Source: Paenibacillus tundrae (GTDB lineage Bacteria > Bacillota > Bacilli > Paenibacillales > Paenibacillaceae). Taken from it: a stretch of DNA of 59,408 bases. A program made the position numbers and the translations under genes. Each line of letters starts with the position of its first letter. Position 1 is the first letter of the stretch. This document shows positions 18,897 through 27,842 of this stretch, one piece after another. The stretch covers positions 1-59,408 of the forward strand of contig NZ_JAUSTI010000027.1 of assembly GCF_030812775.1 (NCBI RefSeq). Direction: 5' to 3'. Below the pieces are notes generated by a model. The model saw only the letters and a list, made by a program, of their open reading frames with translations. It had not been told where the DNA came from and ran no database searches.

Positions 18897-19532
18897 ATGA
18901 AAGTAAACCAATCCGAATTTATAATCAGTGCCGTTCGGCCTGAACAATACCCAGATGACGGTTTACCAGAGATTGCTCTGGCGGGACGTTCCAATGTGGG
19001 GAAGTCATCCCTGATCAACCGTTTAATCAGTCGTAAAAATTTGGCGCGGACAAGTTCTACGCCGGGTAAGACGCAGCAACTCAACTACTATAAAATTAAT
19101 CAGGATCTCTACTTCGTCGATTTCCCAGGTTACGGGTACGCCAAGGTATCCAAAGAGCAACGTTTCGCCTGGGGTAAAATGATGGAGAAATACTTGTTGC
19201 AGCGCAAGGAATTGAAGCTTGTTATGCAGATGGTAGATATCCGTCATGAGCCTTCCAAGGATGACAAGATGATGAACGAGTGGCTGCGCCATCATGGGCT
19301 TCCTCTTGTTGTTGTGGCAACCAAGCTGGATAAGATCCCAAAAACACGTCGACCAAAACATATTAAGATCATCAAAGAAGGACTGGGTCTTCGTTCGGGG
19401 GATCTGTTTGTAGCATTTTCATCAGAAGAAGGAATAGGCAAAGACGAATTATGGGAGATCATCTCACGTCATGCGGCTGTAGGCAAGTATGCACCTGTGG
19501 ATCCTGAACTCGAAGAGAATAACGAAGCTTAA
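18897..19532 (+). CDS. engB: Ribosome biogenesis GTPase YsxC/YihA (EngB)
   Basis: A 211-residue TRAFAC-class GTPase needed for late assembly of the 50S subunit. G1 is GRSNVGKSSL (about residues 29-38), G2 lies in the TSSTPGKTQ segment, G3 is DFPGYGY, G4 is TKLDK, and the SSEEG loop is G5-like. The length is typical. AGAGGAAAG lies upstream of ATG 18897. In B. subtilis ysxC also directly follows lonA. The terminator behind lonA suggests that some transcription starts anew in the short gap, but no convincing promoter was picked out. Confidence 0.96.
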   Translation: MKVNQSEFIISAVRPEQYPDDGLPEIALAGRSNVGKSSLINRLISRKNLARTSSTPGKTQQLNYYKINQDLYFVDFPGYGYAKVSKEQRFAWGKMMEKYLLQRKELKLVMQMVDIRHEPSKDDKMMNEWLRHHGLPLVVVATKLDKIPKTRRPKHIKIIKEGLGLRSGDLFVAFSSEEGIGKDELWEIISRHAAVGKYAPVDPELEENNEA

Positions 19533-19660
19533 TGGGTGACGGGCGATCACACCCTTCTCGGCAACATGGATGAAGCGAGCTGCATTTACAGTCAACTAAT
19601 AGATCATTAGAGATTGGCTGGGTGTTAATGTAAGCCAAGCGCGCATCAATCTTAGTCTGG

Positions 19661-19694
19661 ATAGTCATGGAATTATTCCATGGCTATTTGTTTT
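19661..19694 (+). terminator. Terminator downstream of engB
   Basis: ATAG-CATGGAA and TTCCATG-CTAT pair around a three-base loop, followed by TTTGTTTT. It lies about 130 bases past the engB stop. Nothing coding is seen in the stretch between. Confidence 0.75.
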
Positions 19695-19850
19695 AGTAAC
19701 GGATTATAATATGGAAATCTACGAAATAGGATCGTAACGCATAACGGCGAAGATTGGTGAGACACTACAATATATGACAATGCATAAGATGATTTACATG
19801 TGAATTTCATAAACATTTCATAAAAATCCCCCGGCCCTGGACATGATGTG
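19695..19850 (+). other. Upstream region of the hem operon
   Basis: AT-rich DNA with no gene. A short C-run (CCCCCGG) precedes the hemA promoter. The stretch includes the repeat pair TTTCATAAACATTTCATAAA near 19805, a possible binding-site duplication. Confidence 0.35.
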
Positions 19851-19859
19851 TGATATAAT
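19851..19859 (+). promoter_or_regulatory. Extended -10 promoter of the hem operon
   Basis: TGATATAAT gives a perfect TATAAT (19854-19859) with the extended TGn element. The -35 position (about 19831) is GC-rich and does not match TTGACA, suggesting a promoter carried by its extended -10 or aided by an activator. It lies 79 bases before hemA. Confidence 0.6.
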
Positions 19860-19937
19860 TAACCATGTCCGTTATAGATGGATGTATATATGTAGAAAAC
19901 ACTTTGATTGGAAATTTATTAGGCAGGTGAACTTGCA

Positions 19938-21326
19938 ATGCACATCGTTGTTGTTGGTTTGAATTATCGCACGGCGCCTGTAGAGATTAGGGAACGATTC
20001 ACATTTGCAGAAAAGGATTTGTCCGAAGCGCTGCAGCAGCTCAAGCTGACCAAGAGTGTATTGGAAGGTGTAATCGTGGCCACATGCAACCGTACAGAAC
20101 TGTATGTTGTGGTAGACCGTCTGCACATGTGTGGTTATTTTATTCGTACGTTTATGGAGCAATGGTTTAATGTTCCGCGAGAAGAATTTACGCAACACTT
20201 ATATATATATGAAGATGATACAGCGATCCGTCATTTGTTCCGGGTTATTTGCGGATTGGATTCGATGGTCATTGGAGAAACGCAGATTCTCGGACAGGTA
20301 AAACAGGCTTTTCTCACTGCACAGCAAGAGAAATCGACTGGAACTTGGTTTAATATGTTATTCAAGCAGGCGGTTACCTTAGGTAAACGAGCGCATTCAG
20401 AGACGTCGATTGGTGAGAGTGCGGTGTCTGTCAGTTATGCAGCAGTAGAGCTAGGCAAACGGATTTTTGGGATGTTCACGGATAAGAAGGTTCTCATTCT
20501 GGGAGCTGGTAAGATGAGTGAGCTGACCGTCAAACATCTGTATGCCAATGGTGCTTCTGAAGTAATTGTTGCTAACCGTACACTTGCACGGGCAGAGGAG
20601 CTTGCAGCGAAGTTTCGAGGAACGCCGTGCACGATGGAAAGAGCACTAGAGAGACTGAATGAAGTGGATATTGTTATTAGTTCTACTGGGGCTGATCGAT
20701 ATGTATTGGATGCCTCCGTTGTTCGCGATAGCATGAAGCGTCGGCAGTCGCGCCCACTGTTCTTGATTGATATCGCAGTTCCACGTGACATCGATCCGGC
20801 AATCGGTGAGATCTCTAATGTCTTCCTCTATGATATTGATGACCTAGAAGGTATTGTGGAGAGCAACCTAGAGATGCGCAAGGTCGAAGCGGCCAAGATT
20901 GAGAAGATGATTGAACTGGAGATGGAAGACTACTATCACTGGCTCAAAACATTAGGTGTTCGCCCTGTCATTCGTGCCTTGCAGGAGAAGGGTGCATCGA
21001 TTCATGAAGAGACAATGGAAAGTCTGTTCAACAAGTTGCCAGAGCTTGATGAACATCAACGCAAAGTAATCCGTCGCCTGACCAAAAGTATCGTCAACCA
21101 AATGACGACTGATCCGATTAATCGAATCAAGGAAATGGCCGGTACGAAGCATGGTGATGAAGCTTTGAACATGTTCACCCAAATTTTTGCCTTGGAGGAT
21201 GCAGTGGAGACGGCCGCGGAGAAAGTAAATCAAAGCGACGCCTCGGCTTTACGCAAACCAGCCGCTGTTCATCTTAACGACAACCGGCAAGATGCTATGC
21301 CGGCTTATGTCCCGGCAGGCGTATAA
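19938..21326 (+). CDS. hemA: Glutamyl-tRNA reductase
   Basis: A 462-residue NADPH enzyme that reduces Glu-tRNA(Glu) to glutamate-1-semialdehyde, the committed step of C5 haem synthesis. Catalytic Cys50 lies in ATCNRTELY. The N-terminus HIVVVGLNYRTAPVEIRERF, the VIGETQILGQVK motif and the Rossmann segment LILGAGKMSE (about 184-193) are all present, and a C-terminal helical dimerisation domain follows. AGGCAGGTG precedes ATG. It is the first gene of a seven- or eight-gene operon with almost no gaps. HemA is usually the control point, through protein stability and haem feedback in Bacillus with HemX; here the gene next door is that HemX. Confidence 0.98.
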   Translation: MHIVVVGLNYRTAPVEIRERFTFAEKDLSEALQQLKLTKSVLEGVIVATCNRTELYVVVDRLHMCGYFIRTFMEQWFNVPREEFTQHLYIYEDDTAIRHLFRVICGLDSMVIGETQILGQVKQAFLTAQQEKSTGTWFNMLFKQAVTLGKRAHSETSIGESAVSVSYAAVELGKRIFGMFTDKKVLILGAGKMSELTVKHLYANGASEVIVANRTLARAEELAAKFRGTPCTMERALERLNEVDIVISSTGADRYVLDASVVRDSMKRRQSRPLFLIDIAVPRDIDPAIGEISNVFLYDIDDLEGIVESNLEMRKVEAAKIEKMIELEMEDYYHWLKTLGVRPVIRALQEKGASIHEETMESLFNKLPELDEHQRKVIRRLTKSIVNQMTTDPINRIKEMAGTKHGDEALNMFTQIFALEDAVETAAEKVNQSDASALRKPAAVHLNDNRQDAMPAYVPAGV

Positions 21327-21340
21327 GGCGGGTGGGCAGC

Positions 21341-22168
21341 TTGACCCTCGCTGAACAAATTTACGAAGCTCTAATTTACTTGTATGCCCTGAGCCTTCTG
21401 TTCTATTTCTCGGACTGCATTCGACGCAATGCGGGGGCGAAGCGAACGGGCACAGGGTTTCTTGTAGTTGTACTTCTGCTACAGATCGCGCATGTAATTA
21501 TGCGAATGTGGGAAGAAGGACATTTTCCGATCTATACAACGTTTGACTTTTTATTTTTATTTTCATTCAGCATTGTACTAATGTCATTAGTGATGACACG
21601 TGTACAGCGTTCTGAGTTCGCCATTTTGTTACTGAATGTTGTAGGATTCTCGGTTACCGTGCTAAACCGGTTGTGGTTTACAGGCGGAGAGATCTCTTTG
21701 CACAATTGGCAGACCGTACATGGGTTGCTGATTATGCATATTACACTAGCGAATCTTGGCTTTGCCGCTTTGACGGTAGGAACGGTATTTGCTCTGTTAT
21801 ATCTGTTTTTGCATCGTAAACTGAAGAACAAGAAATGGAATGATACCGTACGACGTATGCCTAGTCTTGAAGTGATCGGCAAATATATGGACGGAGCAAC
21901 GTTAATTGGAACCCCACTGTTAGGTGTTTCGGTGATGTTGGCGGTATTATCAATTGTTGCGGAGACACGTTGGAATTTACTTTTGGATCTTAAAGTGATT
22001 GCGACATTTCTCGCGATAGCGATATATGTAGGATACTTCGTTGCGAAGCAACGTAAACAATTTTCCATGATCATTATGGCGAGATGGACATTGATTGGTT
22101 ATGCCTTAGTCATTATCAGTTTTTTATCCAATGCGTATTCAGCGTTTCATCGTTGGACGGGAGAGTGA
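21341..22168 (+). CDS. hemX: HemX-like membrane protein (CcsA family)
   Basis: About 276 residues with eight predicted hydrophobic helices, belonging to the cytochrome c assembly (CcsA/HemX) superfamily. The conserved helix region around GLLIMHITLANLGFAALTVGTVFALLY carries the usual histidine. In B. subtilis HemX lowers the amount of HemA; its biochemical role is not settled. Start is uncertain: GTG 21332 and TTG 21341 are both in frame behind AAGGCGGGTGG. I choose TTG 21341 because it leaves a proper distance from the site and starts directly at the family-like TLAEQIYEALIYLYALSLLFYF. It sits between hemA and a siroheme gene, as in Bacillus operons. Confidence 0.88.
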   Translation: MTLAEQIYEALIYLYALSLLFYFSDCIRRNAGAKRTGTGFLVVVLLLQIAHVIMRMWEEGHFPIYTTFDFLFLFSFSIVLMSLVMTRVQRSEFAILLLNVVGFSVTVLNRLWFTGGEISLHNWQTVHGLLIMHITLANLGFAALTVGTVFALLYLFLHRKLKNKKWNDTVRRMPSLEVIGKYMDGATLIGTPLLGVSVMLAVLSIVAETRWNLLLDLKVIATFLAIAIYVGYFVAKQRKQFSMIIMARWTLIGYALVIISFLSNAYSAFHRWTGE

Positions 22169-22173
22169 ATCCT

Positions 22174-22824
22174 ATGGATCGGTACACACCGATATATGTG
22201 AATACTTCAGGAAAGATATGTTGTATCATTGGTGGCGGTCGTGTCGCTGCACGTAAAATTAAAGGTCTGCTCCATGCGGAGGCGCATATCAAAGTGATAA
22301 GTCCGGACATCACAGCCGAGCTGAAACAACTGCATCAAGATTCCCGATTGGAGTGGATAGACCGGTCCTACCGCAAAGGTGATTTGCGGGGGGCCTTTCT
22401 CGTATATGCGGCGACGAACCGTGCTGAAGTTAACACGGCTGTAGTCCAAGAGGCGATGAATGAGGGCATATTGGTGAATGATGCCATTTCCTCATCCAAC
22501 AGTACATTCATTACTCCCAGTGTGGTGAGACGGGGAAGATTGAGCATTGCCATCTCAACAGCTGGGGCAGGACCAGCGGCTGCTGCTGAGATACGTGCTG
22601 TACTGGAAGAGCAATTCGGAGATGAATATGAGACTTATATCGAATTCTTGCATCAGATGAGAGGCCAAGTGAAGGCTCGTGTCTCTTCCTCACGTCAGCG
22701 TAGTATTTTACTTCGTCAATTGACGGAAATGAACGTACTTGAAGACATTCGCAGTGGACAATTTCGATGGTGGACAGAAGAACAAATCGGGGAATGGATA
22801 TCCCGCAATCAGGAGGAAATATAG
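22174..22824 (+). CDS. Precorrin-2 dehydrogenase (siroheme branch, SirC/YlnF/Met8-like)
   Basis: A 216-residue NAD-dependent enzyme that oxidises precorrin-2 to sirohydrochlorin, and in some relatives also inserts iron. The N-terminal Rossmann fold shows CCIIGGGRVAARKIKGLL (about residues 16-33). NDAISSSNSTFITPSVVRRGRLSIAISTAGAGPAAAA is the CysG-N/SirC signature region. ATG 22174 begins the domain cleanly; an earlier in-frame start at 22084 would overlap hemX by 85 bases and has no site. Its place among hem genes, with a methyltransferase two genes on, shows that the operon also feeds siroheme synthesis for sulfite or nitrite reductase. Confidence 0.88.
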   Translation: MDRYTPIYVNTSGKICCIIGGGRVAARKIKGLLHAEAHIKVISPDITAELKQLHQDSRLEWIDRSYRKGDLRGAFLVYAATNRAEVNTAVVQEAMNEGILVNDAISSSNSTFITPSVVRRGRLSIAISTAGAGPAAAAEIRAVLEEQFGDEYETYIEFLHQMRGQVKARVSSSRQRSILLRQLTEMNVLEDIRSGQFRWWTEEQIGEWISRNQEEI

Positions 22825-22826
22825 AC

Positions 22827-23783
22827 ATGCGTACAATTAAAGTTGGTAGTAGACAGAGCGCTCTTGCTTTAACCCAGACAGGTCATGTTATTAACGATTT
22901 ACGCCAGATTTGTGAGCGGGAAGGATTAGCTTTTGATTTTGAAGTACATAAGATCGTGACAAAGGGAGATCTGATCCTCGATGTGACGCTGTCTAAAGTG
23001 GGAGGCAAAGGGCTGTTTGTAAAAGAAATTGAGCAAGCCATGTTAGATCACAAAATTGATATGGCTGTACACAGCATGAAGGACATGCCATCCGAATTAC
23101 CTGAGGGATTGATCAACGGAGCGGTGCCTCGTCGTGCTGATCCGCGCGATGCCTTGATCTCGAATGGAGGCCTCACACTGGATCAATTGCCAGAAGGGGC
23201 TAGAGTCGGAACAAGTAGCTTGCGTCGTTCCAGCCAGCTGAAAGCTTATCGTCCCGACCTTCAACTGGAGTCCCTGCGCGGTAACATCGATTCTCGTCTA
23301 CGTAAACTGGAGACGGAAGGTTTGGATGCGATTATATTGGCTGCTGCTGGGCTATATCGTATGGGCTGGGAGGATCGCATTACAGAATATCTGTCCGAGA
23401 CGGCTTGTCTACCTGCTGTAGGTCAAGGTGCACTTGGCATCGAATGCCGTGAAGATGATGCAGAGCTGTTGCATTTATTACAATTGTACAATGATCCAGA
23501 AACGGCGGAGCCTGTTCTTGCGGAGCGTCGTTTCCTAAGCGTCTTGAATGGGGGTTGTCAGGTTCCGATTGGGGCGCATGCCGTCTGGGTGCCACAGGAA
23601 GATACGGATTCCCCGAATGGACAAAACAAGTTACAATTAACAGGTATGGTCGGTACGCCTGATGGTGGACTGATACTTAAAGAAGCTCTGACCGGTAAAG
23701 ATCCGGTTCGTCTAGGAGAAGAAGTCGCGTGGAGGCTAATTGAACGGGGAGCAGAGCAGATACTGGCAGAAGTTAGGGGATGA
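22827..23783 (+). CDS. hemC: Porphobilinogen deaminase (hydroxymethylbilane synthase)
   Basis: A 318-residue cytosolic enzyme that polymerises four porphobilinogens into hydroxymethylbilane. MRTIKVGSRQSALALTQ at the N-terminus, VHSMKDMPSELP, TSSLRRSSQLKAYRPDL and the dipyrromethane-cofactor cysteine Cys244 in NGGCQVPIGAH are all as expected. ATG 22827 has AGGAGG 10 bases upstream; an in-frame start at 22767 inside the previous gene is not credible. Two bases separate it from the preceding stop, so translation is probably coupled. Confidence 0.97.
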   Translation: MRTIKVGSRQSALALTQTGHVINDLRQICEREGLAFDFEVHKIVTKGDLILDVTLSKVGGKGLFVKEIEQAMLDHKIDMAVHSMKDMPSELPEGLINGAVPRRADPRDALISNGGLTLDQLPEGARVGTSSLRRSSQLKAYRPDLQLESLRGNIDSRLRKLETEGLDAIILAAAGLYRMGWEDRITEYLSETACLPAVGQGALGIECREDDAELLHLLQLYNDPETAEPVLAERRFLSVLNGGCQVPIGAHAVWVPQEDTDSPNGQNKLQLTGMVGTPDGGLILKEALTGKDPVRLGEEVAWRLIERGAEQILAEVRG

Positions 23784-23787
23784 AGAC

Positions 23788-25350
23788 ATGGTGGGAAAGG
23801 TCTTTTTGGTAGGAGCAGGCCCGGGAGATGCTAAGCTGATTACCGTAAAAGGATGGGAGTCAATCGGCAAGGCAGACGCGGTGGTATATGATCGCTTGGC
23901 TAGTCCAAGGCTGTTGAAGCAAATGAAGCCAGGGGCTGTTAAGATCTATGTGGGTAAGCGACCTGACCGACATACAATGAAACAGGAAGAGATCAATCAG
24001 TTGTTGGTGGATCTAGCTCTAGAAGGAAAAGTAGTTGTCAGACTTAAGGGCGGGGATCCAACCATATTTGGACGCGTTGGCGAAGAGGCGGATTTGTTAC
24101 GTAAGAATGGTATTCCTTTTGAGATCGTACCAGGTGTGACAGCAGCGATAAGTGTGCCTGCTTATGCCGGAATTCCAGTGACCCACCGTGACTATGCTTC
24201 GTCAATTTCTATTATTACAGGACATGAGAGCCCGGACAAGCTGGATCGCAGCATCCATTGGGATAAAGTAACGAATGCTACGGGTACACTTGTATTTATG
24301 ATGGGTGTCGCCAAAATTGGTTATATTAGTGAGCAGTTGATTCGTCATGGTCGACCAGCTCAGACGCCAGTGGCATTAGTCCGCTGGGGAACAAGAGCAG
24401 AGCAGGACACCATTACGGGCACACTTGAGAATATAGAAGCCAAAGTGCTGGCAGCCAATTTTCAGCCTCCTGCCGTCATTGTTGTTGGTGATGTGGTGAA
24501 CCAACGGGAACAATTGAAGTGGGCAGAGGCACTTCCGTTGTTTGGTAAACGGATTTTGGTGACTAGAGCTCGAAGTCAGGCCAGTGAATTAGTAGATCGG
24601 ATTGAGGAGCTTGGTGGCGAACCTTACGAATTCCCAGTCATTGAGACGATTATGCCAACATCTGAGTCTTCCAAACAAAGTGTCAAACAAGCCTTTGATG
24701 CGTTAAATACATTTGATTGGGTATTTTTTACGAGTGTGAATGGCGTTGAGTTTTTCTTCCGTCATTTGGAGCAAGAAGGCAAAGATATTCGCTCCATCCA
24801 TCGTGCCCGAATTGCAGCCGTAGGCCCTTCTACCGCAGAAGCACTGCGCAAACATGGCATTGCAGCCGAAATGGTCAAAGGTCCTTTCCAAGCGGAAGGT
24901 ATGCTTGAAGCATTTGAAAGCGAGCTGAAAGAGGGGCAGCGTGTGCTGCTTCCTCATGGTGACCTTGCGCGCTCCTGGTTGCCAGAGCAACTGAAGGAGC
25001 GGGGACTTCACGTCACGGAAGCGATTATTTACGATACAATCCTTGCTGGCGAGGATGACGATGAGTTACTGAAACTGTTAGAAGAGGGCGGTATTCATGC
25101 TGTAACGTTCACAAGCTCATCAACAGTTACGAACTTTATGAACATTCTAAAGCGCATGGGGATTCAAGATCCACTGCCTTTATTGAAAAATGTGGAGATT
25201 GCTTGCATCGGGCCGGTCACGGCGAAGACGGCAGAGGCTGCTGGGTTGAAAGTCACTTTGATGGCGGAAGAGGCAACAATCGAGAGTATGATCTCCGTAT
25301 TGTGTGATTGGAAGCGGACACCGATGACGGTCGAATCTTCCTCACTCTGA
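23788..25350 (+). CDS. cobA-hemD: Fusion: uroporphyrinogen-III C-methyltransferase + uroporphyrinogen-III synthase
   Basis: A 520-residue bifunctional protein. Residues 1 to about 245 are SUMT (CobA/SumT): GAGPGDAKLITVKG, VRLKGGDPTIFGR and VPGVTAAISVPAYAGIPVTHRD are the SAM-binding and active-site signatures. Residues about 250-515 are HemD: RILVTRARSQASELVDRI starts the domain, with FTSVNGVEFFF and AVGPSTAEAL typical of the family. HemD cyclises hydroxymethylbilane to uroporphyrinogen III; SUMT methylates that product to precorrin-2, so one protein makes and diverts the branch-point intermediate. ATG 23788 follows GGGGATGAAG. The longer in-frame start at 23740 lies inside hemC. Such fusions are known in Clostridia and some Bacillales, unlike B. 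subtilis, which has a separate hemD. Confidence 0.95.
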   Translation: MVGKVFLVGAGPGDAKLITVKGWESIGKADAVVYDRLASPRLLKQMKPGAVKIYVGKRPDRHTMKQEEINQLLVDLALEGKVVVRLKGGDPTIFGRVGEEADLLRKNGIPFEIVPGVTAAISVPAYAGIPVTHRDYASSISIITGHESPDKLDRSIHWDKVTNATGTLVFMMGVAKIGYISEQLIRHGRPAQTPVALVRWGTRAEQDTITGTLENIEAKVLAANFQPPAVIVVGDVVNQREQLKWAEALPLFGKRILVTRARSQASELVDRIEELGGEPYEFPVIETIMPTSESSKQSVKQAFDALNTFDWVFFTSVNGVEFFFRHLEQEGKDIRSIHRARIAAVGPSTAEALRKHGIAAEMVKGPFQAEGMLEAFESELKEGQRVLLPHGDLARSWLPEQLKERGLHVTEAIIYDTILAGEDDDELLKLLEEGGIHAVTFTSSSTVTNFMNILKRMGIQDPLPLLKNVEIACIGPVTAKTAEAAGLKVTLMAEEATIESMISVLCDWKRTPMTVESSSL

Positions 25351-25362
25351 TTAATACTTCAG

Positions 25363-25402
25363 AATCGCAAGTGGTTAAACATTGCGATTTCGTAGCGATT
25401 GC
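25363..25402 (+). promoter_or_regulatory. Alternative-pairing hairpin between cobA-hemD and hemB
   Basis: AATCGCAA (25363-25370) can pair perfectly with TTGCGATT (25382-25389), or its AATCGC part with a second GCGATT at 25395-25400. Together with the terminator-like stem just downstream it forms a possible attenuator. Confidence 0.4.
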
Positions 25403-25418
25403 ATAAATCTGGATGACT

Positions 25419-25461
25419 GAAGCGTGCTGAATTCGTTAAGAACCAGCGCGCTTCCCTTTTT
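25419..25461 (+). terminator. Terminator-like hairpin inside the hem operon, before hemB
   Basis: GAAGCGTGCTG (25419-25429) pairs over 11 bp (one T-G) with CAGCGCGCTTC (25444-25454), followed by CCTTTTT. It lies in the 143-base gap between cobA-hemD and hemB, the only sizeable gap of the operon. Confidence 0.6.
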
Positions 25462-25493
25462 GCTCGATTTAACTTTTGAAGGAGGTTTCAACG

Positions 25494-26498
25494 ATGAGTT
25501 TTCCAATTGTACGACATCGTCGTTTGCGTCAATCTGTAGGTATCCGTAACATGGTCAGAGAGAATCAGCTGAGTGTGAATGATTTTATTCAGCCGATCTA
25601 TGTGACGTATGGAGAGAATGTAAAATCTGAAATAAAATCAATGCCAGGTGTATTCCGCTTCTCGTTAGATCGTCTTCAAGAAGAAGTGACCGAAATTGCA
25701 GAGCTAGGTATTCCGGCTGTGCTGTTGTTTGGTATTCCAGAGACGAAGGATAGTGTTGGTTCGTCTGGTTTTGCCGAAGATGGTATTGTGCAGGAAGCTA
25801 CGAGATTGATCAAATCCTGGTATCCAGAGCTGCTCGTTATCGCGGATACCTGCCTGTGCGAATTCACAGATCACGGACATTGCGGTATGGTGCACACTTT
25901 TGAGGTGGATGGTCATACTTGTGGTGATGTTCTAAATGATGAGTCATTGGAGCTATTGGTGAAGACAGCAGTATCCCAGGCTAAAGCAGGAGCAGACATT
26001 ATTGCTCCCTCCAACATGATGGATGGATTTGTACAAGCCATTCGAGCTGGACTCGATGAAAATGGATTTAGTCATATCCCAATCATGTCTTACTCCGTAA
26101 AATACGCTTCGGCATTCTATGGCCCTTTCCGCGAAGCAGCTGACTCTACACCGCAGTTTGGGGATCGCAAATCATATCAGATGGATCCGGCCAATGCGCG
26201 TGAGGCTCTACGTGAAGCTGAAACGGATGTGTTTGAGGGTGCGGACATGCTTATGGTGAAACCATCACTTTCTTATTTGGACGTCTTGCGTACGATTAGA
26301 GATCAGTTCGATCTGCCTCTTGTAGCTTATAACGTAAGTGGGGAGTACGCTATGGTGAAAGCAGCAGCTATCCAAGGGTGGATTGATGAGAAAAAGGTTG
26401 CGATGGAGATCCTGCTTAGTATGAAGCGTGCAGGAGCAGATATGATTATTACTTACTACGGAAAAGATGCTTCTCGCTGGCTGGCAGAGAAATCATGA
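25494..26498 (+). CDS. hemB: Delta-aminolevulinic acid dehydratase (porphobilinogen synthase)
   Basis: A 334-residue enzyme that condenses two 5-aminolevulinates to porphobilinogen. The Schiff-base lysines are Lys203 (YSVKYASAFYGPFREAA) and Lys256 (MLMVKPSLSYLD). The metal site DTCLCEFTDHGHCG carries three cysteines and marks the zinc-dependent type. ATG 25494 has a strong AAGGAGG at 25479-25485; the longer in-frame start at 25476 overlaps that site and is not used. It follows a terminator-like hairpin, so hemB and hemL may be expressed at a different level from the first part of the operon. Confidence 0.98.
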   Translation: MSFPIVRHRRLRQSVGIRNMVRENQLSVNDFIQPIYVTYGENVKSEIKSMPGVFRFSLDRLQEEVTEIAELGIPAVLLFGIPETKDSVGSSGFAEDGIVQEATRLIKSWYPELLVIADTCLCEFTDHGHCGMVHTFEVDGHTCGDVLNDESLELLVKTAVSQAKAGADIIAPSNMMDGFVQAIRAGLDENGFSHIPIMSYSVKYASAFYGPFREAADSTPQFGDRKSYQMDPANAREALREAETDVFEGADMLMVKPSLSYLDVLRTIRDQFDLPLVAYNVSGEYAMVKAAAIQGWIDEKKVAMEILLSMKRAGADMIITYYGKDASRWLAEKS

Positions 26499-26534
26499 CT
26501 TGCGTTTAATTACAGGATATTAAGGAGGATATTC

Positions 26535-27842
26535 ATGACTACACAACAACAAGGAAATCGTCGAAATGATGAGCGCTCACGCAGCGCATTTGAAGAAGCG
26601 AAGCAGTACATACCGGGAGGGGTGAATAGTCCGGTTCGAGCATTCAAATCGGTGGGACTTACACCTATTTATGCAGAACGCGGCGAAGGTTCTAAGATTT
26701 ACGATATTGATGGCAATGTGTTTATTGATTATGTAGGTTCTTGGGGCCCGCTTATTATGGGACATGCACATCCTGACGTTGTAGAGGCTCTCCGAGAAAC
26801 AGCGCTAAAAGGAACAAGTTTTGGTGCACCAACGTTGCTTGAGACAGAGATGGCTAAGCTCGTATGTGAACGCGTACCATCGATTGATATTGTGCGGATG
26901 GTAAATTCGGGTACGGAAGCAACGATGAGTGCCATTCGATTGGCTCGTGGTGTAACGGGACGTAGCAAAATTTTGAAATTTGAAGGCTCTTATCATGGGC
27001 ATGCAGACAGCTTGCTCATCAAAGCAGGCTCAGGTGTTGCAACACTGGGTCTTCCGGACAGTCCGGGTGTGCCTGAAGGTGTGGCAACAAATACGATTAC
27101 AGTTCCTTACAATGATCTGGAATCTGTGAATCTTGCCTTTGAACGCTTCGGTGAAGAGTTGGCAGCTGTAATCGTGGAGCCAGTTGCAGGTAATATGGGC
27201 GTTGTTCCTCCGGCTCCAGGTTTTCTTGAAGGACTGCGCAGCTTAACAACGAAGTATGGCAGCTTACTTATTTTTGATGAAGTTATGACGGGATTCCGTG
27301 TAGGTCTGAATTGTGCACAGGGGCGTTATGGTGTGACACCAGATCTAACATGTCTTGGTAAAGTCATTGGTGGTGGACTACCTGTAGGTGCATATGGCGG
27401 CAGACGTGATTTAATGGAGCAAATGGCGCCATCAGGACCGATCTATCAAGCAGGTACACTTAGCGGCAATCCGCTCGCAATGGCGGCAGGATATACGACT
27501 CTCAAGCTGCTCACACCGGAAGTCTATGATCGTTTGGAGCTGCTATCCGCTCGCTTGCAGGCTGGATTCGAGAAGAATGCAGCAGAAGCAGGTGTGGCAG
27601 TAACGATTAACCGGGTTGGTTCGATGGTATGCCCATTCTTTAGTAGCGTACCCGTAACCAATTATGATATCGCTAAAGAAAGTAATCTGGATCAGTTCCG
27701 TCGTTACTTTGCTGCAATGGTTGATCAGGGTGTGAGTGTAGCTCCATCTCAGTATGAAGGAATGTTCGTCTCTGGTGTGCATACAGAGCAAGATATCGAC
27801 GATACGATCGAAGCTAACCGTAAAGCTCTCTTATCCTTATGA
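26535..27842 (+). CDS. hemL: Glutamate-1-semialdehyde 2,1-aminomutase
   Basis: A 435-residue class III PLP enzyme that isomerises glutamate-1-semialdehyde to 5-aminolevulinate. YIPGGVNSPVRAFKSVG, VNSGTEATMSAIRLARG, FEGSYHGHAD, the LIFDEVMTGFR segment and the PLP lysine Lys276 (CLGKVIGGGLPVGAYGG) are all present. AAGGAGG precedes ATG. Its stop overlaps the next start by four bases (ATGA), so the pseudouridine synthase is translationally coupled. It completes the set needed to make uroporphyrinogen III from Glu-tRNA; later haem genes are not in the window. Confidence 0.98.
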   Translation: MTTQQQGNRRNDERSRSAFEEAKQYIPGGVNSPVRAFKSVGLTPIYAERGEGSKIYDIDGNVFIDYVGSWGPLIMGHAHPDVVEALRETALKGTSFGAPTLLETEMAKLVCERVPSIDIVRMVNSGTEATMSAIRLARGVTGRSKILKFEGSYHGHADSLLIKAGSGVATLGLPDSPGVPEGVATNTITVPYNDLESVNLAFERFGEELAAVIVEPVAGNMGVVPPAPGFLEGLRSLTTKYGSLLIFDEVMTGFRVGLNCAQGRYGVTPDLTCLGKVIGGGLPVGAYGGRRDLMEQMAPSGPIYQAGTLSGNPLAMAAGYTTLKLLTPEVYDRLELLSARLQAGFEKNAAEAGVAVTINRVGSMVCPFFSSVPVTNYDIAKESNLDQFRRYFAAMVDQGVSVAPSQYEGMFVSGVHTEQDIDDTIEANRKALLSL

